Notes: generated by a model from the letters alone, not told the origin. Shown: positions 1 through 11,110, counted from the stretch's first letter. The stretch is 64,000 bases of DNA from Chiridota heheva (GCA_020152595.1 JAIGNY010003313.1:186001-250000); one strand, 5' to 3'. Program-made: numbers and translations.

Positions 1-2
1 AG

Positions 3-3000
3 AGCGTAGAGGGTAAAGTCAAAGATGAACCCAACAGGACTGATCCGTTAAAAGAGGAATTAAAAGTAAAGGATCAGCCAAATAGGACTCAAAAGCAATC
101 GCAAGAAAGTAGAACCGTGCCTGATGAATTACCTGCAGAACAGAGAAAAAGTCATGAACAAGTTGATGGTAAATTGGACAAAATTTCTGCAAATTTTGAA
201 CACTCTTGCCCTCCAGCTCCCTCAAATGAGAAGGTTAGAAATAAAGGGGAGCCACATAGGACAGATGACTTAAAGGAAAAACATGCAGCACCTTCTAAGG
301 AAGAGGAGAAGGGCAAAGGTCATTATAAAGGGGATGTGAACAATGCAGCAGCTCCACCTGTAGTGAGTAATGAAGAAAACAAACAATCTATGCAAAGAAA
401 TGTGAGTGCTTCCACAGCTAGAAAAGCTGTCCCACCTATCATGATACCCCCTTCACGGGATAAACTTGGTCTGGAGCCTTCCAAAGAACCACAGAAGACA
501 CAGACTGACGAAAGGAGTAAACCCCAGAAGGCTAAAAATGATAAGAAATTCCTTCCTCAGGAGAAACATGCTGCCTATCAGGGCATGGTGAGATCTCCAT
601 CTCATGAGCAAAAAGTGTATAAAGTGACATTGCAAAGTCCCAAAGCCATTGCCAGTAGATCCAAAAGTTCATCCAGCAATAAAAGTAACTCTCCTTCCCC
701 TGTTGAACCTGAAATCAAACCAGAAGCAATCATGCCTGTACAGTTCACTTTCCCGTTAAAAACTTTTAAAGAAGCAGAGACCCAAAATGATAAGCAAGCA
801 GGAGACGGTGATGAAGTCCACAATGAAGAGGAAAGGATATTTGAACCGTCTAAAAACAGAACAAAAACTATGGAGAATAGAAAACAAGGTTCAAATCAAG
901 GTGTTATGAGAACTGATTCAAATGGAAATAAGTGTCTACAAAACAAACAGGGTGAAAGTTCAATAGGTGTCAAGGGTCATCAAGGTCAACACAAAGTGCC
1001 TGAAAATGATGCAAATGTCAAAATGGACAAAAGGGTATCTCCAGAATTCCAAGAAAATAAAAATGATGTACCAGACCAACCCGATGTGATGCAAGAGCAA
1101 GGAGAAGAGGGGTACGATGCTGGGCTGGACGAGTCAAAACAACTAACACCTCCCAAATTGAACAATGATCGGAAAATGATGGAGGATATATTTCAGTCGA
1201 GTGTTTCTGAAATGGAAGAAGAGAATTTGAAAAACAGGATGAGAGTGCCTCCCAAAATTATTCATGGGAAAAAGTTACCAAAGGAGACCAGCAAGAGCGG
1301 AAGCTCGGGTAGCACACCTGATAAGAAACTCACTGTGGACAGGAAAATGAATCATTTGAGTCCAGATAGCCCGAGAAATGCATTTTTAAGACCTGAAAGT
1401 CCAAGAGATACCGGGTCAGATAGGTCGGGACAAATCAATGATAGGGTTCAGATGGAAGAACTCTTGGAAAGTTGTTTTGATCCGGGAAAAGGATCAGTTA
1501 AAAAGGAACATAGAATAAAAAGCGTTGAAAATTTCACTCAAAAAATGAATGGGAAAGTGTCCCCCACATATGGTGGGAAAGGGCAGCAACTGGACTTACC
1601 AGATGATGTAAGAAGGAACGAAGGAGAGGATCGTGATGGCACCTACCTCGAGAAATTACAGTCGTCGCTTGTTAGCAAGAGGTCCCAGGAGAGGAAACTC
1701 ATGGAGCATATGATGTTTGATGAAACAGAGGAGGTTTATCTTGAGAAAGACATGATTGTCACACCAGACATGTACATAGCCGGTGTGTCTCGCATGCTGC
1801 TGAAACAGCCAGGTACAAGAAAAGAGATACTATGGCAGTCATCGCCTCCGAATGGTACAGGAAAAATATCACCGACCTACGGTAAAACTTCTCCGACTGG
1901 CAAAATTTCCCCATCTGGGAGAGTATCTAGCACAGAGAAAAAATCAAAGGGGAAAATGGATGCAGAGGAAATTATAACAAAAGTTACAGTGGAGAAGAGG
2001 CGAGATGATAGACTTCAGATGGAGGAAATATTCATGGGCTTGCAGAACGGGTCATTAAGTGACAAGAAGCAACATTACAATGACATCATGGAAACTAAAG
2101 GGAAAACAAGAAAGAGTCCATCTCCTAAAAGCAAGGAGGAAAGAGAAAAAAATGGTGACAAACCAGTGAAGAAGGACAAACCAAAACGAACCCTACAAAG
2201 ACAGAACAGCTTTGAGAAAAGTAATAAGAGTGGAACGTCACAGACAGAGGGGCAGAGTAGCACCACAGGGTCGGGGTCGGGGAAAACAAAGAGTCGAGGA
2301 AGGAGTCCAGGGCGTGCAAGGCAGCTTCCAAGTGTACCTGAAAGGAACAATAAGAATCACTCCTCCCTGTCTCTTTCACCTTCCTCATCTCCTGTGAATG
2401 GTAGAAATGAAACTGGTAATGCACACACTGGCCGAAAGATGTTAGGCAAAGCTCGCAAATTACCGGAAGTGCCAAAGATTCTCCTCCAGAATAAATTGGG
2501 AAAGCTGAAGCATGAAAGATCAAAAAGCGCAACCAGAGCACCAAGGTCCTCACCACAGACATTAAATAGGGTACCCTCTCAGTATTCACCTCGAATGGAG
2601 AGACAGAGATTGCAGCAGTCATTACAGCCCTCGGAGAGCAAGGATGAATCCAGTCATTCTCCAATAGATGATGATATGCGGGGAAGGTATATAGGGGACC
2701 CATCTACCTATGCTGTCATGTGTAGTTTTTTACAGGATGGTGATTTTTCCAATTGTGATACCCAAAAGTTAGAGCCAAGTATGTTTACTGACATTCTCTC
2801 AAAGAGGGAGAGTCTACGAGAGAAAGTAATGCCAAATGATGCAGACGATAAGAAAGAAGGTTCAAAGAAAATGCCTCAAAAGGAACCCCTTTTACAAGTT
2901 AGTAATCTGTCCCTTAAAAATAGTCCTCTTGCCAGTAAAAGTGGTGTTTCTATTAGTCATGACGAACCATTGACGAATCAGACTGCTGTTGCAAAGAAAG

Positions 3001-3329
3001 CTCTCTTTCAAGATGAAAACGAGGAAGGGATCACAAACAATCAACAAATAAATTCTTCCCCAGGAACTGTTGATCAAGAAATACAGAATGATGGCATTAA
3101 AAAAGAAAACAGTGGTCTTCCTCCTGCAGCAATCAGCAGTGGAAACCTAGAGAATTTGCCAAAAAAGGAAATGGTTGATAGTGGTGCGGTGCTTTCTGAA
3201 TCCAAATCTCTTCCAAAAGCTCCTAGTTTAAAAATTAAAGTTGAAAGCAAAGCCATCCCTCAGCTGCAACACCAAACTACCCCCTCACCCAAAGTTCCAT
3301 TACTTTTGGAAAAGACTAAAACCCTTTAG
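3..3329 (+). CDS. Large Lys/Ser/Pro-rich disordered protein, partial exon (segment 1)
   Basis: An open frame runs without a stop from the left window edge (frame beginning at base 3) to TAG at 3327-3329, so the exon and protein start outside the window. About 1108 residues are visible. Composition is dominated by K, E, S, P, N and Q, with no membrane segment, signal peptide or recognised globular domain; the protein is probably intrinsically disordered. Internal repeats are visible. A short motif of the form [DE]R-x-x-ME-[ED]-[IL]-[FL] recurs at about 1162, 1440, 1690 and 2008. Two GK[IV]SPTYG boxes lie at about 1551 and 1861. Two AR[QK]LP[SE]VP boxes lie at about 2314 and 2452. Near the left edge, units of the type KDEPNRTDPLKE repeat. 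I do not recognise the family. The frame is lost near 3318 and continues in another frame in segment 2. Coding status is supported by length and by the splice donor at the end of segment 2. Confidence 0.8.
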   Translation, partial: SVEGKVKDEPNRTDPLKEELKVKDQPNRTQKQSQESRTVPDELPAEQRKSHEQVDGKLDKISANFEHSCPPAPSNEKVRNKGEPHRTDDLKEKHAAPSKEEEKGKGHYKGDVNNAAAPPVVSNEENKQSMQRNVSASTARKAVPPIMIPPSRDKLGLEPSKEPQKTQTDERSKPQKAKNDKKFLPQEKHAAYQGMVRSPSHEQKVYKVTLQSPKAIASRSKSSSSNKSNSPSPVEPEIKPEAIMPVQFTFPLKTFKEAETQNDKQAGDGDEVHNEEERIFEPSKNRTKTMENRKQGSNQGVMRTDSNGNKCLQNKQGESSIGVKGHQGQHKVPENDANVKMDKRVSPEFQENKNDVPDQPDVMQEQGEEGYDAGLDESKQLTPPKLNNDRKMMEDIFQSSVSEMEEENLKNRMRVPPKIIHGKKLPKETSKSGSSGSTPDKKLTVDRKMNHLSPDSPRNAFLRPESPRDTGSDRSGQINDRVQMEELLESCFDPGKGSVKKEHRIKSVENFTQKMNGKVSPTYGGKGQQLDLPDDVRRNEGEDRDGTYLEKLQSSLVSKRSQERKLMEHMMFDETEEVYLEKDMIVTPDMYIAGVSRMLLKQPGTRKEILWQSSPPNGTGKISPTYGKTSPTGKISPSGRVSSTEKKSKGKMDAEEIITKVTVEKRRDDRLQMEEIFMGLQNGSLSDKKQHYNDIMETKGKTRKSPSPKSKEEREKNGDKPVKKDKPKRTLQRQNSFEKSNKSGTSQTEGQSSTTGSGSGKTKSRGRSPGRARQLPSVPERNNKNHSSLSLSPSSSPVNGRNETGNAHTGRKMLGKARKLPEVPKILLQNKLGKLKHERSKSATRAPRSSPQTLNRVPSQYSPRMERQRLQQSLQPSESKDESSHSPIDDDMRGRYIGDPSTYAVMCSFLQDGDFSNCDTQKLEPSMFTDILSKRESLREKVMPNDADDKKEGSKKMPQKEPLLQVSNLSLKNSPLASKSGVSISHDEPLTNQTAVAKKALFQDENEEGITNNQQINSSPGTVDQEIQNDGIKKENSGLPPAAISSGNLENLPKKEMVDSGAVLSESKSLPKAPSLKIKVESKAIPQLQHQTTPSPKVPLLLEKTKTL

Positions 3330-4572
3330 TTGAAGAACCCAAAGGCACATATGTTGTGCAAAATATGAACATTCAAAGTACTGCAAACGTACTAACAAGT
3401 GCAATAGTGATACCACAGTCTTCTGTGGTACCCCCCTCAGTTCCTCAGGATGTGACTAACCCCGTCATATCCCCCAGGGTTTCCTCCTTTCCAAGTCCTA
3501 AGCCATCGCAGAGGAGGGCAGAAATGACCCCTACCAAGATAGCATTATTAAAGGCAAAGAGGCTTAGAAACAGAACTGATCCTGGCCCAAGCTTACGAAA
3601 ATCAAGTCCTTCAGATACTTCAGCTGCAGGAACAGAACTTGTTTCAGGTATTCATCCAAAAGCTGGTCGAAAAGACAGTGGTTCATCTACGGATGACGTA
3701 TTTTATGATTTAATTGGGAGAAAGCAACACTCGAGACCTAGTCATTTGGGTGAAAAGCAAGCTTCCCATGAGGATGAAAACGTGGAAAGTGTAACGGACT
3801 CTCTCATATCAGCATCATCTCGATTAGCGTGGGAGACTCTTACTCCCAGGCAACGGAGGAGGCGCATGAAAATGGCCCAGGATAGGTTGCCCAAGGATAG
3901 AGAGGAAGACTGTTGCTCAGATGGGGAGCAATGTGATGATCATTTTGTTAATGTGAATGCAGTGAGGAAATCTAGATTACCCTCGGAAACTGACATTAAT
4001 GTGAACGCGACAAGACTTCATGACAAAGGTGTTATTAGAGGAGGGGGAGGGGTGAGGGTAAATTCTAATCCTGCGATGCGTACTGACGCATCTCAGAAGG
4101 TTGATAGAATTCCGTCCAGTGAACTTAGAGAGGGAAGTACGCAGCAAGTTGTTCATTCTTCTCCTGCTGCTCCTCAAACTGCACATGTTGTGAGTAGGAC
4201 ACAGCACGAGCAGTTGGACAAAATACTGGAAGGTAACCTTGAACATTCAAATCATTTAAAACCTCCATTAGGAAGTGAAAATTCACCGAGATTGACCCCC
4301 TCGGAACATCATGATGGTGCTACAAGTGCATCAGGGACATTTCCTGATACACCCATGTCCACTCCCCGGGACATGCAATATTGTGACAGACTTCAAGAAG
4401 GCATGTGTGAACCAAAGCCAGAGAAAAAACAGTGTGCTAGACCCAGAGGAGGGGAGGAGTCTCGTGAAGAATGCAGCCAATCGTCATCACTGTCTGCTGG
4501 CTCACAGGGGGGTGGTCTACGTCCCAGACCACCAGATGGAAGAAGACCTGACAAATCCATGGTTGGAGGAAG
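3320..4572 (+). CDS. Same disordered protein, exon continuation after a frame change (segment 2)
   Basis: The frame starting at base 3320 is open to 4572, where GGAGGAAG is followed by gtgagt, a near-perfect 5' splice site at 4573. The composition is the same as segment 1: Ser/Pro/Arg-rich, with patches such as TPRQRRRRMKMAQDR. The two segments therefore belong to one exon interrupted by a one-base difference within ACTAAAACC near 3318. The GTG at 3356 is not a plausible start. The codon frame at the donor is phase 2. Either the assembly lacks one A, or this allele is broken, or a short intron removes the junction (a phase-compatible but weaker donor exists at about 3185 with the TAG acceptor at 3329). 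Confidence 0.7.
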
Positions 4573-5390
4573 GTGAGTTTCCCACAAAACAAGAACTTTT
4601 ACTTATTTATTAATACTTTTATTTACTTATACTTACTTCAAAAATAGAATTTTTACTTATTTTACATATTTAAGAAATTAATATTGTATATAGTAAAATT
4701 GTTTGATTGCTCTTTAAAATGCATCCAGATATTTCATAAAATGTTTCAATTGGGTTTTACTTAAAAAGTAGATTAGGAAATGAGGATGCCTTATTACAAG
4801 TCACATATTAGTTTGTGGAGACAGGCCAAGATATAAATGAAAAATATTTGTTTCGTTTACAATTGAATTGAGAAAAAACTTCTTTTTTTTTTTTTTTTGA
4901 GTATCCCCCAAATTTTTGCTGCACATTTTTATAGGCATTATTTGCACGTGCTTGGTTTTGGTATAAAAACTGAAAGAGTTGTCCTATGGCAGTAATTGGA
5001 TTGTGCGTTATGAGAGTGACAGGAAAAGTTATGAAATCACATTAAGCATAAGTAGCATAATTAATAGTCAAAAGATATTTTTAAGATCCATTGACTAAGC
5101 AATTGCATTACCAACAAAAGCCAAATGTGTTTCTTAAGATGTGTGGTTATACTAATTGTACTTGTAATTCCTTCCATTGATTGGATCTGTTGATAATTCA
5201 TCACGAGCTGGAATACAAAGTCATGTGAGAAACCTGAAATCCATGCAACTTCCGTCAGTCTTGTTGAATCAAGCATTATTTCCTCACATTGCTTACTGTT
5301 TATGCAGCTGCAATAACATGCATGCTTTTAAAATTGTAGCAACCAGTTTCTAGACTTATTATATGTTGCCACAAGATAATGTTTTTGTTA

Positions 5391-5940
5391 AAGGATTAGT
5401 TTCGTGTTCAAGCTAGTTTACCTTATATGAAAGAGGACTTGAATAGAAACAAAATAATTAAAAATTAATTCAACTTCTTATTCCGTCAAGGAGATATATA
5501 AGTTTTAAGTTCTGTCTTATATTTGTAGAAATGACTGGTGTAGTAAGTCTACTATGGAAGGTTTGTGCCTTAATCCTTATTTTGTTAACAATTGATGATG
5601 CATTTAAAGAAAAGTAATTAACTTTTTACTTTTTTATTTTTCCTCAAACATTCTGCAGATGGTATATTATAATTACCCTTACTAGATTCTGTTTTGCTGC
5701 TTTCCTGACATATCCAATGGCTTTTAAGCCACAAAATCAAAGGAAAATATATGGTAGAATACATAAAGACTTTGAGGAATGTGAGGATGTGACATCACAA
5801 CTAGTCGGATTTCAGTCGTTTCTACACAAATGATACAGAATTTTAAACTTAATATCTCATTAATGGAATAAGACAGTTAATTGCTTTCTTTACCATTTCT
5901 TTTTTTTTATATGAACTTGCTTGACCACTGAATTAATTCT
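5391..5940. mobile_element. Foldback MITE-like element, copy 1
   Basis: The two ends are diverged inverted repeats of about 170-250 bp. The right end read in reverse (ggtcaagcaagttcatat, then aagaaatggtaaag, tcttattcc, gtgtagaaa) matches the left end. A second copy of the same family lies at 45941-46525. There is no coding capacity. It fits a non-autonomous DNA transposon; the superfamily is not determined. Confidence 0.6.
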
Positions 5941-6544
5941 ACAATAGGCAAATTTCCCTCTTTGGGGAAAATATTCTCTTGGCACATTTGACTCTGATTG
6001 TCGTAGTGCTATTAAACCTAAACAGACAAACAAACAAACATATCATTTCCCTCTATGCATGATACCATGAAATTGTTGTATGACACCTTCTTAATGCTGC
6101 CTTCAAAACTATACTATAAACTGATTTGCTTTAGATTATATTGGTACAGGACTATAAACTGAATTGCTTCAAATTATATTGGTACAGGACTCTTAAAGGA
6201 CTATGGACATCTAGCAGATTTAGGATATGTGAAACTTTTGAGCATGGAATTCTGAGTGAAACAGTCTTTACAATTTGTAAAAAGCTTATTTAATTTTCAA
6301 GTTATGACTAAACCAAAGTTTCATGTTTGTTAATTAGTACAGAATTTGTGATATAGTAAGAGGAACACATCTCAAAATTGTTATGTAATTCTTTAAATTC
6401 TGTTTTTCATATTCAGCTTTTTTTTTTAGAATGTCTGTTCTAAAGGCATGATGATTCGGGGTATGACCAAATTTTTAGATATGTGCACAGAGTCCAATGC
6501 TATATTTCAAACAACATTGACAGAGGAATAAAAGATAAAGTGTT

Positions 6545-6700
6545 ACAAAAGGTGATGAAGGATCCTTCCCCCTTTGATGCCACACATTATTGCACAATAA
6601 CAGCTAAAAATTAAAAATGATGTATATTGGTCAATTTTTAACCAATTTTGATGTAATATTTTGCTGTTTTATTGAATAAGATCATATTTTAAACCAATTA
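6545..6700. repeat. Dispersed repeat, also at 45650-45790
   Basis: The segment with ATTGCACAATAACAGCTAAAAATTAAAAATGATG followed by TTGGTCAATTTTTAACCAATTTTGATG aligns in the same direction with 45655-45775. The function is unknown. It may be a fragment of a longer element. Confidence 0.45.
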
Positions 6701-6879
6701 GACCCATGTTGCTTCTAGCTGTCCATGGTCCTTTCAGAAATGTGCCTCTCTTCATGGGTCATCTGCTTGAAAGAGGTAGATTGTTCAGGATGTCAGTCAT
6801 CTTTCCATCCTCATCTCACTGTTATGCATCCACACCTTTGTTTGTCCATTCAGAGAATCTCAAAAGGGAAATTGAGTTG

Positions 6880-7090
6880 ACTTTGTTTCAAATTGTGTCC
6901 ATAAGCAAGGCATTTCACTCTACTTGCTTTAGTCCACTCAGCTGTAAAATGAGTACCAGCACTGCTGGGGAGTTAATCTGCAATGGACCGGCGTCCCATC
7001 CAGGGGGAGTCATGAGCTCTCATATGCTTGTGCCGTGGAAACCAAGGATAAGTATCGGCCCTATGAGCCTAATGGCTCGCATGGATTAGC
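6880..7090 (+). mobile_element. SINE body fragment
   Basis: This stretch carries GTGTCCATAAGCAAGGCA, CTCTACTTGC, AGTCCACTCAGCTG and AAAATGAGTACC. The same order of blocks is partly present at 48090-48150, next to a tRNA-like head, and at about 14740-14830. I infer a truncated tRNA-derived SINE lacking its 5' promoter part. Confidence 0.45.
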
Positions 7091-7824
7091 GTTTAAGCTT
7101 CTTCAAATTAATTATATTAATGGAGCACAATGCCACCTTATTTAATACCAAGAGAACATAACATGTTTTAACTGGTGGGTCAGTCAATTCCTGTACATTG
7201 AAATCAGTTAATAAAAGATTTGTAATCAAGAAGTCTTTTTTATTATAGTCATGAAGAAAAACATTCAGTTGGTTTGATTAAGTTTCTTAAATTTTTTTCC
7301 AGTGGTAAAAGTAAGTGTTTTGGCCATTGAGGCAAATCATATACATTTCTGTTTGTTGCACATTTTATTATATAAAAGACAAAATTATTTCTTTCTCTCA
7401 CTTTAACGAGTTGCTCAAAATGTTTCCAAATTCTTTCAGGAATAAAAGGATTCGATGAGTAAAATAAAAGAAATATATAACTAAAATGCCACCCCTGTTA
7501 CTACAAGGTGTCTGAAGATGGTACAAACCATATTGAGTATTTTGAAATGCTTATAAATGTGTCAGGCTATTGTGCCTCAATCAATTTCATGCTTAGCAGA
7601 CAGATTCAGAATCACACCACATGACCACGAGGCATCACGAAACATAAGGTAGCACGGAACTGATTATTTTCTCCATTGAAACTTATCATAAAAGAATTAG
7701 GTTTGGGGTCCCTGTGGGATCAAGCTTAATCTAATATCTTTTGGGTGAGGGTAATTAGTGTTTCACCAGAGGTTTTGGCCTTCAAAAGGTAGTATATACT
7801 CTAATATGATAACACTATTTGCAG

Positions 7825-7990
7825 CAGCTGCGTAGCCAAAGGGTGGGCAGAGGGGGCGATTGCCCCACCAAAATTGTATTTGTATTGGTTTAAAATTATT
7901 ACCATTTATTAGTAGGGTCCATATTTTGTATCCTGTTAGTTTATTTCTGTTACTTGCCCCACCAATATGAAATTCCTGGTGACACCACTG
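7825..7990. mobile_element. hAT-type MITE, 166 bp, with exact 8-bp target duplication
   Basis: The ends are CAGCTGCGTAGCC and GGTGACACCACTG, i.e. the CAG...CTG inverted ends of the widespread CAGNGGCGTAGCC family. The element is flanked on both sides by the identical 8-mer ATTTGCAG (7817-7824 and 7991-7998), as expected for hAT insertions. Confidence 0.7.
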
Positions 7991-8054
7991 ATTTGCAGTA
8001 TTGCCACTTGATAAAATAGTCCCACAACAACTATTTCTGAATGTGACCAATTTC

Positions 8055-8758
8055 TATAGGCCACACTTGAAATGGCAACCATAGGGGTTATTAGTGTTAG
8101 GCTGCATAAAAAACAAAAAAACAAAAAATTGTTGATTTTTTATTCTTATTTAAAGACTCTCGCATCCCCCCTTCCCCCCCTTCTCCCCACCCCTTTTCTT
8201 CCTCCCCCGGTAATGAAACTCTTAAAAGTTGCAAGAAAATTTCCTAACAATCCATTCCCTGCAACAAATATTCAAAAACTTTCTCCTTGGGTGCAAAATC
8301 AGGGAAAATATGAGACACTTTTTGAGGCCTTAAAAATTAAATTCCAGTAGTTTTTTTATTTTTTTATTAGCAAAATCAATCTAAATAACACTAAATACAT
8401 CTGATCATAAAAAAATTAGGGTGAAAATAACTATCCAAACATATGTTGCCTATTAATAAATTATTAATTAATTAGTTACCACAATGCATTTGGTAGAGGC
8501 TGCAAACAACCAGCTGTTTTAAGTCTAACATGGCTTTCAGAAAAGCTTTTAATATTTCCCCCGATTTTGTATCTAAGGAGGAAAGGTTTTCAACATTTTT
8601 CTTGCATGGAATAGATTGTTATCAAATTCATCTTGCAATTTTTAGGTTTCTTGACTAGGGATGCAAATTTTTTAAATAAGAATCAAAATTTACAGTTTTT
8701 CCTATACAGCCTTACACTAATGACTCTTATGGTTGCCATTTCAAGTGTGGCCTACATT
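8055..8758. mobile_element. Inverted-repeat element (MITE-like), copy 1
   Basis: The left end, AGGCCACACTTGAAATGGCA followed by ACCATA and ATTAGTGTTAGGCTG, reappears inverted at 8705-8757 (CAGCCTTACACTAATG, then TATGGTTGCCATTTC, AAGTGTGGCC). The terminal inverted repeats are about 50 bp. A diverged second copy lies at 59677-60190. No transposase frame is present. Confidence 0.65.
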
Positions 8759-9036
8759 CATGGTTGCAATATATTCCTTTTATAAACCGACTGAAATGTC
8801 TAAAGCTTGTTTTGTAAAATGGCAATCCCTCAAAAATTATTTTTAGCCTTTATGGAGGGAGATCTCATTTGACTCTGCAGATTAATACTTAATTAGTTAC
8901 GTGCTCCCACATGAGAGCATATACCTTAGCTTCATGTCGCATAACCAGTCAAAAACATATCACATCACTTTATATTGCAGCCAGACATCACATCACCTGA
9001 CCAACAAGATTACATATCATATATAAATGCAATGTT

Positions 9037-9612
9037 AAAGAAATATTCCCATGGCTTTTCATTTTTTTTCATATATGATAAGAGAAAAAATTTAGAAACA
9101 AAGTGGTGAAAAAACTATGGTAATATCTTATTCTGTAATTTGGAAGTTACACAATTTTAAAGTATTTTTAAATTTGGACAAAAGTGACTGATTGGCAACA
9201 TCTGTCATAGAGACAATTTCAACAAAATGTCTTTTGTATTTAGTATTTCTTTTAAAATCATTTGGATTTTCTTCTTATTGTAAATGTGATGTACACCAAG
9301 AAAAAAACAAAATGATTTCTTCTAAATTATATATTCCACCCTATCTCTATGATGAACCAAAAATGCTGTTCAATAATGTAAATAAGTGTGATTAAATTGA
9401 TAAGAAATATATAAGAACTGTGCTGGAGTTGCCTTGATGACTTCACCAAGCTGAAGGACATACTGTTTTTAAGAACATTTTTCTACACTCTTTAAATTGT
9501 TATAACTTCTATACCGAATAAGATATTAACATGACTTTTTCACCACTTTGTTTCTACCAATTTTCTCTATCATATGTGAAAAAATAAAAATCCATGGGAA
9601 TATTCCTTTAAT
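9037..9612. mobile_element. Inverted-repeat element with about 110-bp arms
   Basis: The left arm (AAAGAAATATTCCCATGG, then TTCATATATGATA and AAACAAAGTGGTGAAAAA) returns inverted at 9520-9612 (TTTTTCACCACTTTGTTT, then CCATGGGAATATTCC). The interior has no convincing gene. It is a non-autonomous element. Confidence 0.6.
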
Positions 9613-10239
9613 GAAACTGTCATTTTGTGGGATGTATCATTAAAATGAAAATAAGTTTTGGGTACTTACAAGTACACACTTAAAACAGGCTAAGTTGCTT
9701 TAATTAGCCACTCTCAAAATGTTAAAACACCCTGTAAAGTGTATCATTTATAACTTTTAATTTTCATGCCTACTTTTAAGACAAAAAATGCAGTTGTGCT
9801 GTTATGATGGGAACTCAGTTCCATTTGCTAAGAGAAGTCCTTTGGGTTTTTGTTCTCTACTGTCTTGTAGAGATACAGTACCTTGGAAATTAGCTGGTGT
9901 GTATATGTACATGATGTAAAAACATTGAACTTCATTTAATATGCAAAGTGGGCTGGGCTTAAAATGATTTTGCTGAAAAGAGCTTGTAAACACGGTTTCT
10001 CAAGAATGGTAAACTGGATTCATGTCATATGTGGTACACAGATATCCCATGGTCCATAGGTGTGCCCTATTGTTGACGGTGATGCCATGCATATTAATGA
10101 GTAGGCGGGGCTTAATGTAAAAATCTTGAAATGTTTTCACTCAAGTTTCTTATGAAAATGTAAATGTAAAATAAGTTAACAAATAGTTTAATATTTGTAG
10201 CATCATGCCAGGACTTTGTTTTTCTGATTTTGAATTTTT

Positions 10240-10411
10240 GAATAAAAATGATGGTATAAAAATGATGGTTTAAAAAGGATGGTATAAAAATGATGGTATA
10301 AAAATGATGGTATAAAAATGATGGTATAAAAATGATGGTAAAAAAAATGATGGTATAAAAATGATGGTATAAAAATGATGGTATAAAAATGATGGTATAA
10401 AAATGATGGTA
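10240..10411. repeat. 14-bp minisatellite (about 11 copies)
   Basis: The unit is TATAAAAATGATGG, almost perfectly repeated with one copy altered by an A insertion. Confidence 0.85.
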
Positions 10412-10546
10412 TTGAAAGTTTTGAATGTGTTATATTTCTTTGAGTTTGTGGACATGATGGTTCTTGTGGCAGATATCTTGTGTAAAAAACAGTAACATAA
10501 TCAACGTATCCTGCATCACTCAGAAAATCTTGATTTTTCTTTCCAG

Positions 10547-10598
10547 AAGGAGAAGATACCGAATCGCTCCCATGGGCACAGTGAAGGATGATAGCTGA
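10547..10598 (+). CDS. Probable last coding exon of the plus-strand disordered-protein gene
   Basis: A polypyrimidine tract plus acceptor (tttctttccag) precedes base 10547. The donor at 4572 leaves two bases (AG) of a codon; the first base here (A) completes Arg. The reading then gives RRRYRIAPMGTVKDDS and TGA at 10596-10598. Phase agreement and a basic start matching the preceding residues (VGGR then RRRYR) support the join. Other exons could lie between 4573 and 10546, although I saw none. The short Arg-rich C-terminus is not a motif I recognise. Confidence 0.5.
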
Positions 10599-10990
10599 CC
10601 ATGTGTGAATGTCTGTTGCGTTCTAATGGGATGCTGGCATCCTGGGATACATGTATTCATGGGGCAGGGTCCAATCATCTTCCGTTTCTCTCCCCTTCTC
10701 CTTTCCTTTCTCTTTACTTTCTTCTTTTTAAATCAAAAATCCAAACAGATTTTAGGTTGATTTTAGCCTGTTTGGATATGATTTGTGGATTTAATGTTTT
10801 GTATATGATTAGTCTCATGGGTCTTGTAGATAAGAAGTGGGCCTTGTCCACTGTGTGTGTGCCTTGTGTCTACCATGTGAAAGTACAGCAGGACTCTTTT
10901 TTTTTTTTTTCCATTCAGTGAAATTGATCTATTTTGTAATTTTTATAATTGAGATTTGCAGTAAAGAAAAAGTAATAAAAAATAGGAAAA
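10599..10990 (+). other. Putative 3' UTR with polyadenylation signal
   Basis: This non-coding stretch follows the TGA. It contains a poly-T tract (about 10899-10912) and a canonical AATAAA at 10974-10979, after which an 18-bp tandem repeat begins. It is inferred to be the 3' UTR of the plus-strand gene. Confidence 0.35.
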
Positions 10991-11002
10991 ATTATGGAAC
11001 AG

Positions 11003-11110
11003 AAAAATAGTGGGCATTGGGCAAATAGTGGTCATTGGGCAAATAGTGGTCATTGGGAAAATAGTGGTCATTGGGCAAATACTGGGCATTGGGCAAATAG
11101 TGGGCATTTG
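11003..11110. repeat. 18-bp minisatellite (6 copies)
   Basis: The unit is AAATAGTGGTCATTGGGC with T/G and A/C variants. Confidence 0.85.

Larger units (their letters stand above)
4573..10546 (+). other. Intron of the plus-strand gene
   Basis: The stretch begins with gtgagt and ends with ttccag. It holds a foldback MITE (5391-5940), a SINE body (about 6880-7090), a hAT-type MITE (7825-7990), two further inverted-repeat elements (8055-8758 and 9037-9612) and a 14-bp array (10240-10411). The parts between these (4600-5390, 5941-6540, 7095-7824 and 9613-10240) are AT-rich with nothing further recognised. A short duplicated segment around TTATATTGGTACAGGACT lies at 6130-6190. Confidence 0.45.

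Noticed and set aside
2125..2703. 192-codon minus-strand frame
   Set aside because: Shadow of the plus-strand exon; the plus-strand frame is longer, has motif repeats and ends in a proper donor.
3356..3358. GTG at 3356 as a translation start of a separate 406-codon gene
   Set aside because: No start context; composition and continuity with the preceding frame show it is one exon with a one-base shift.
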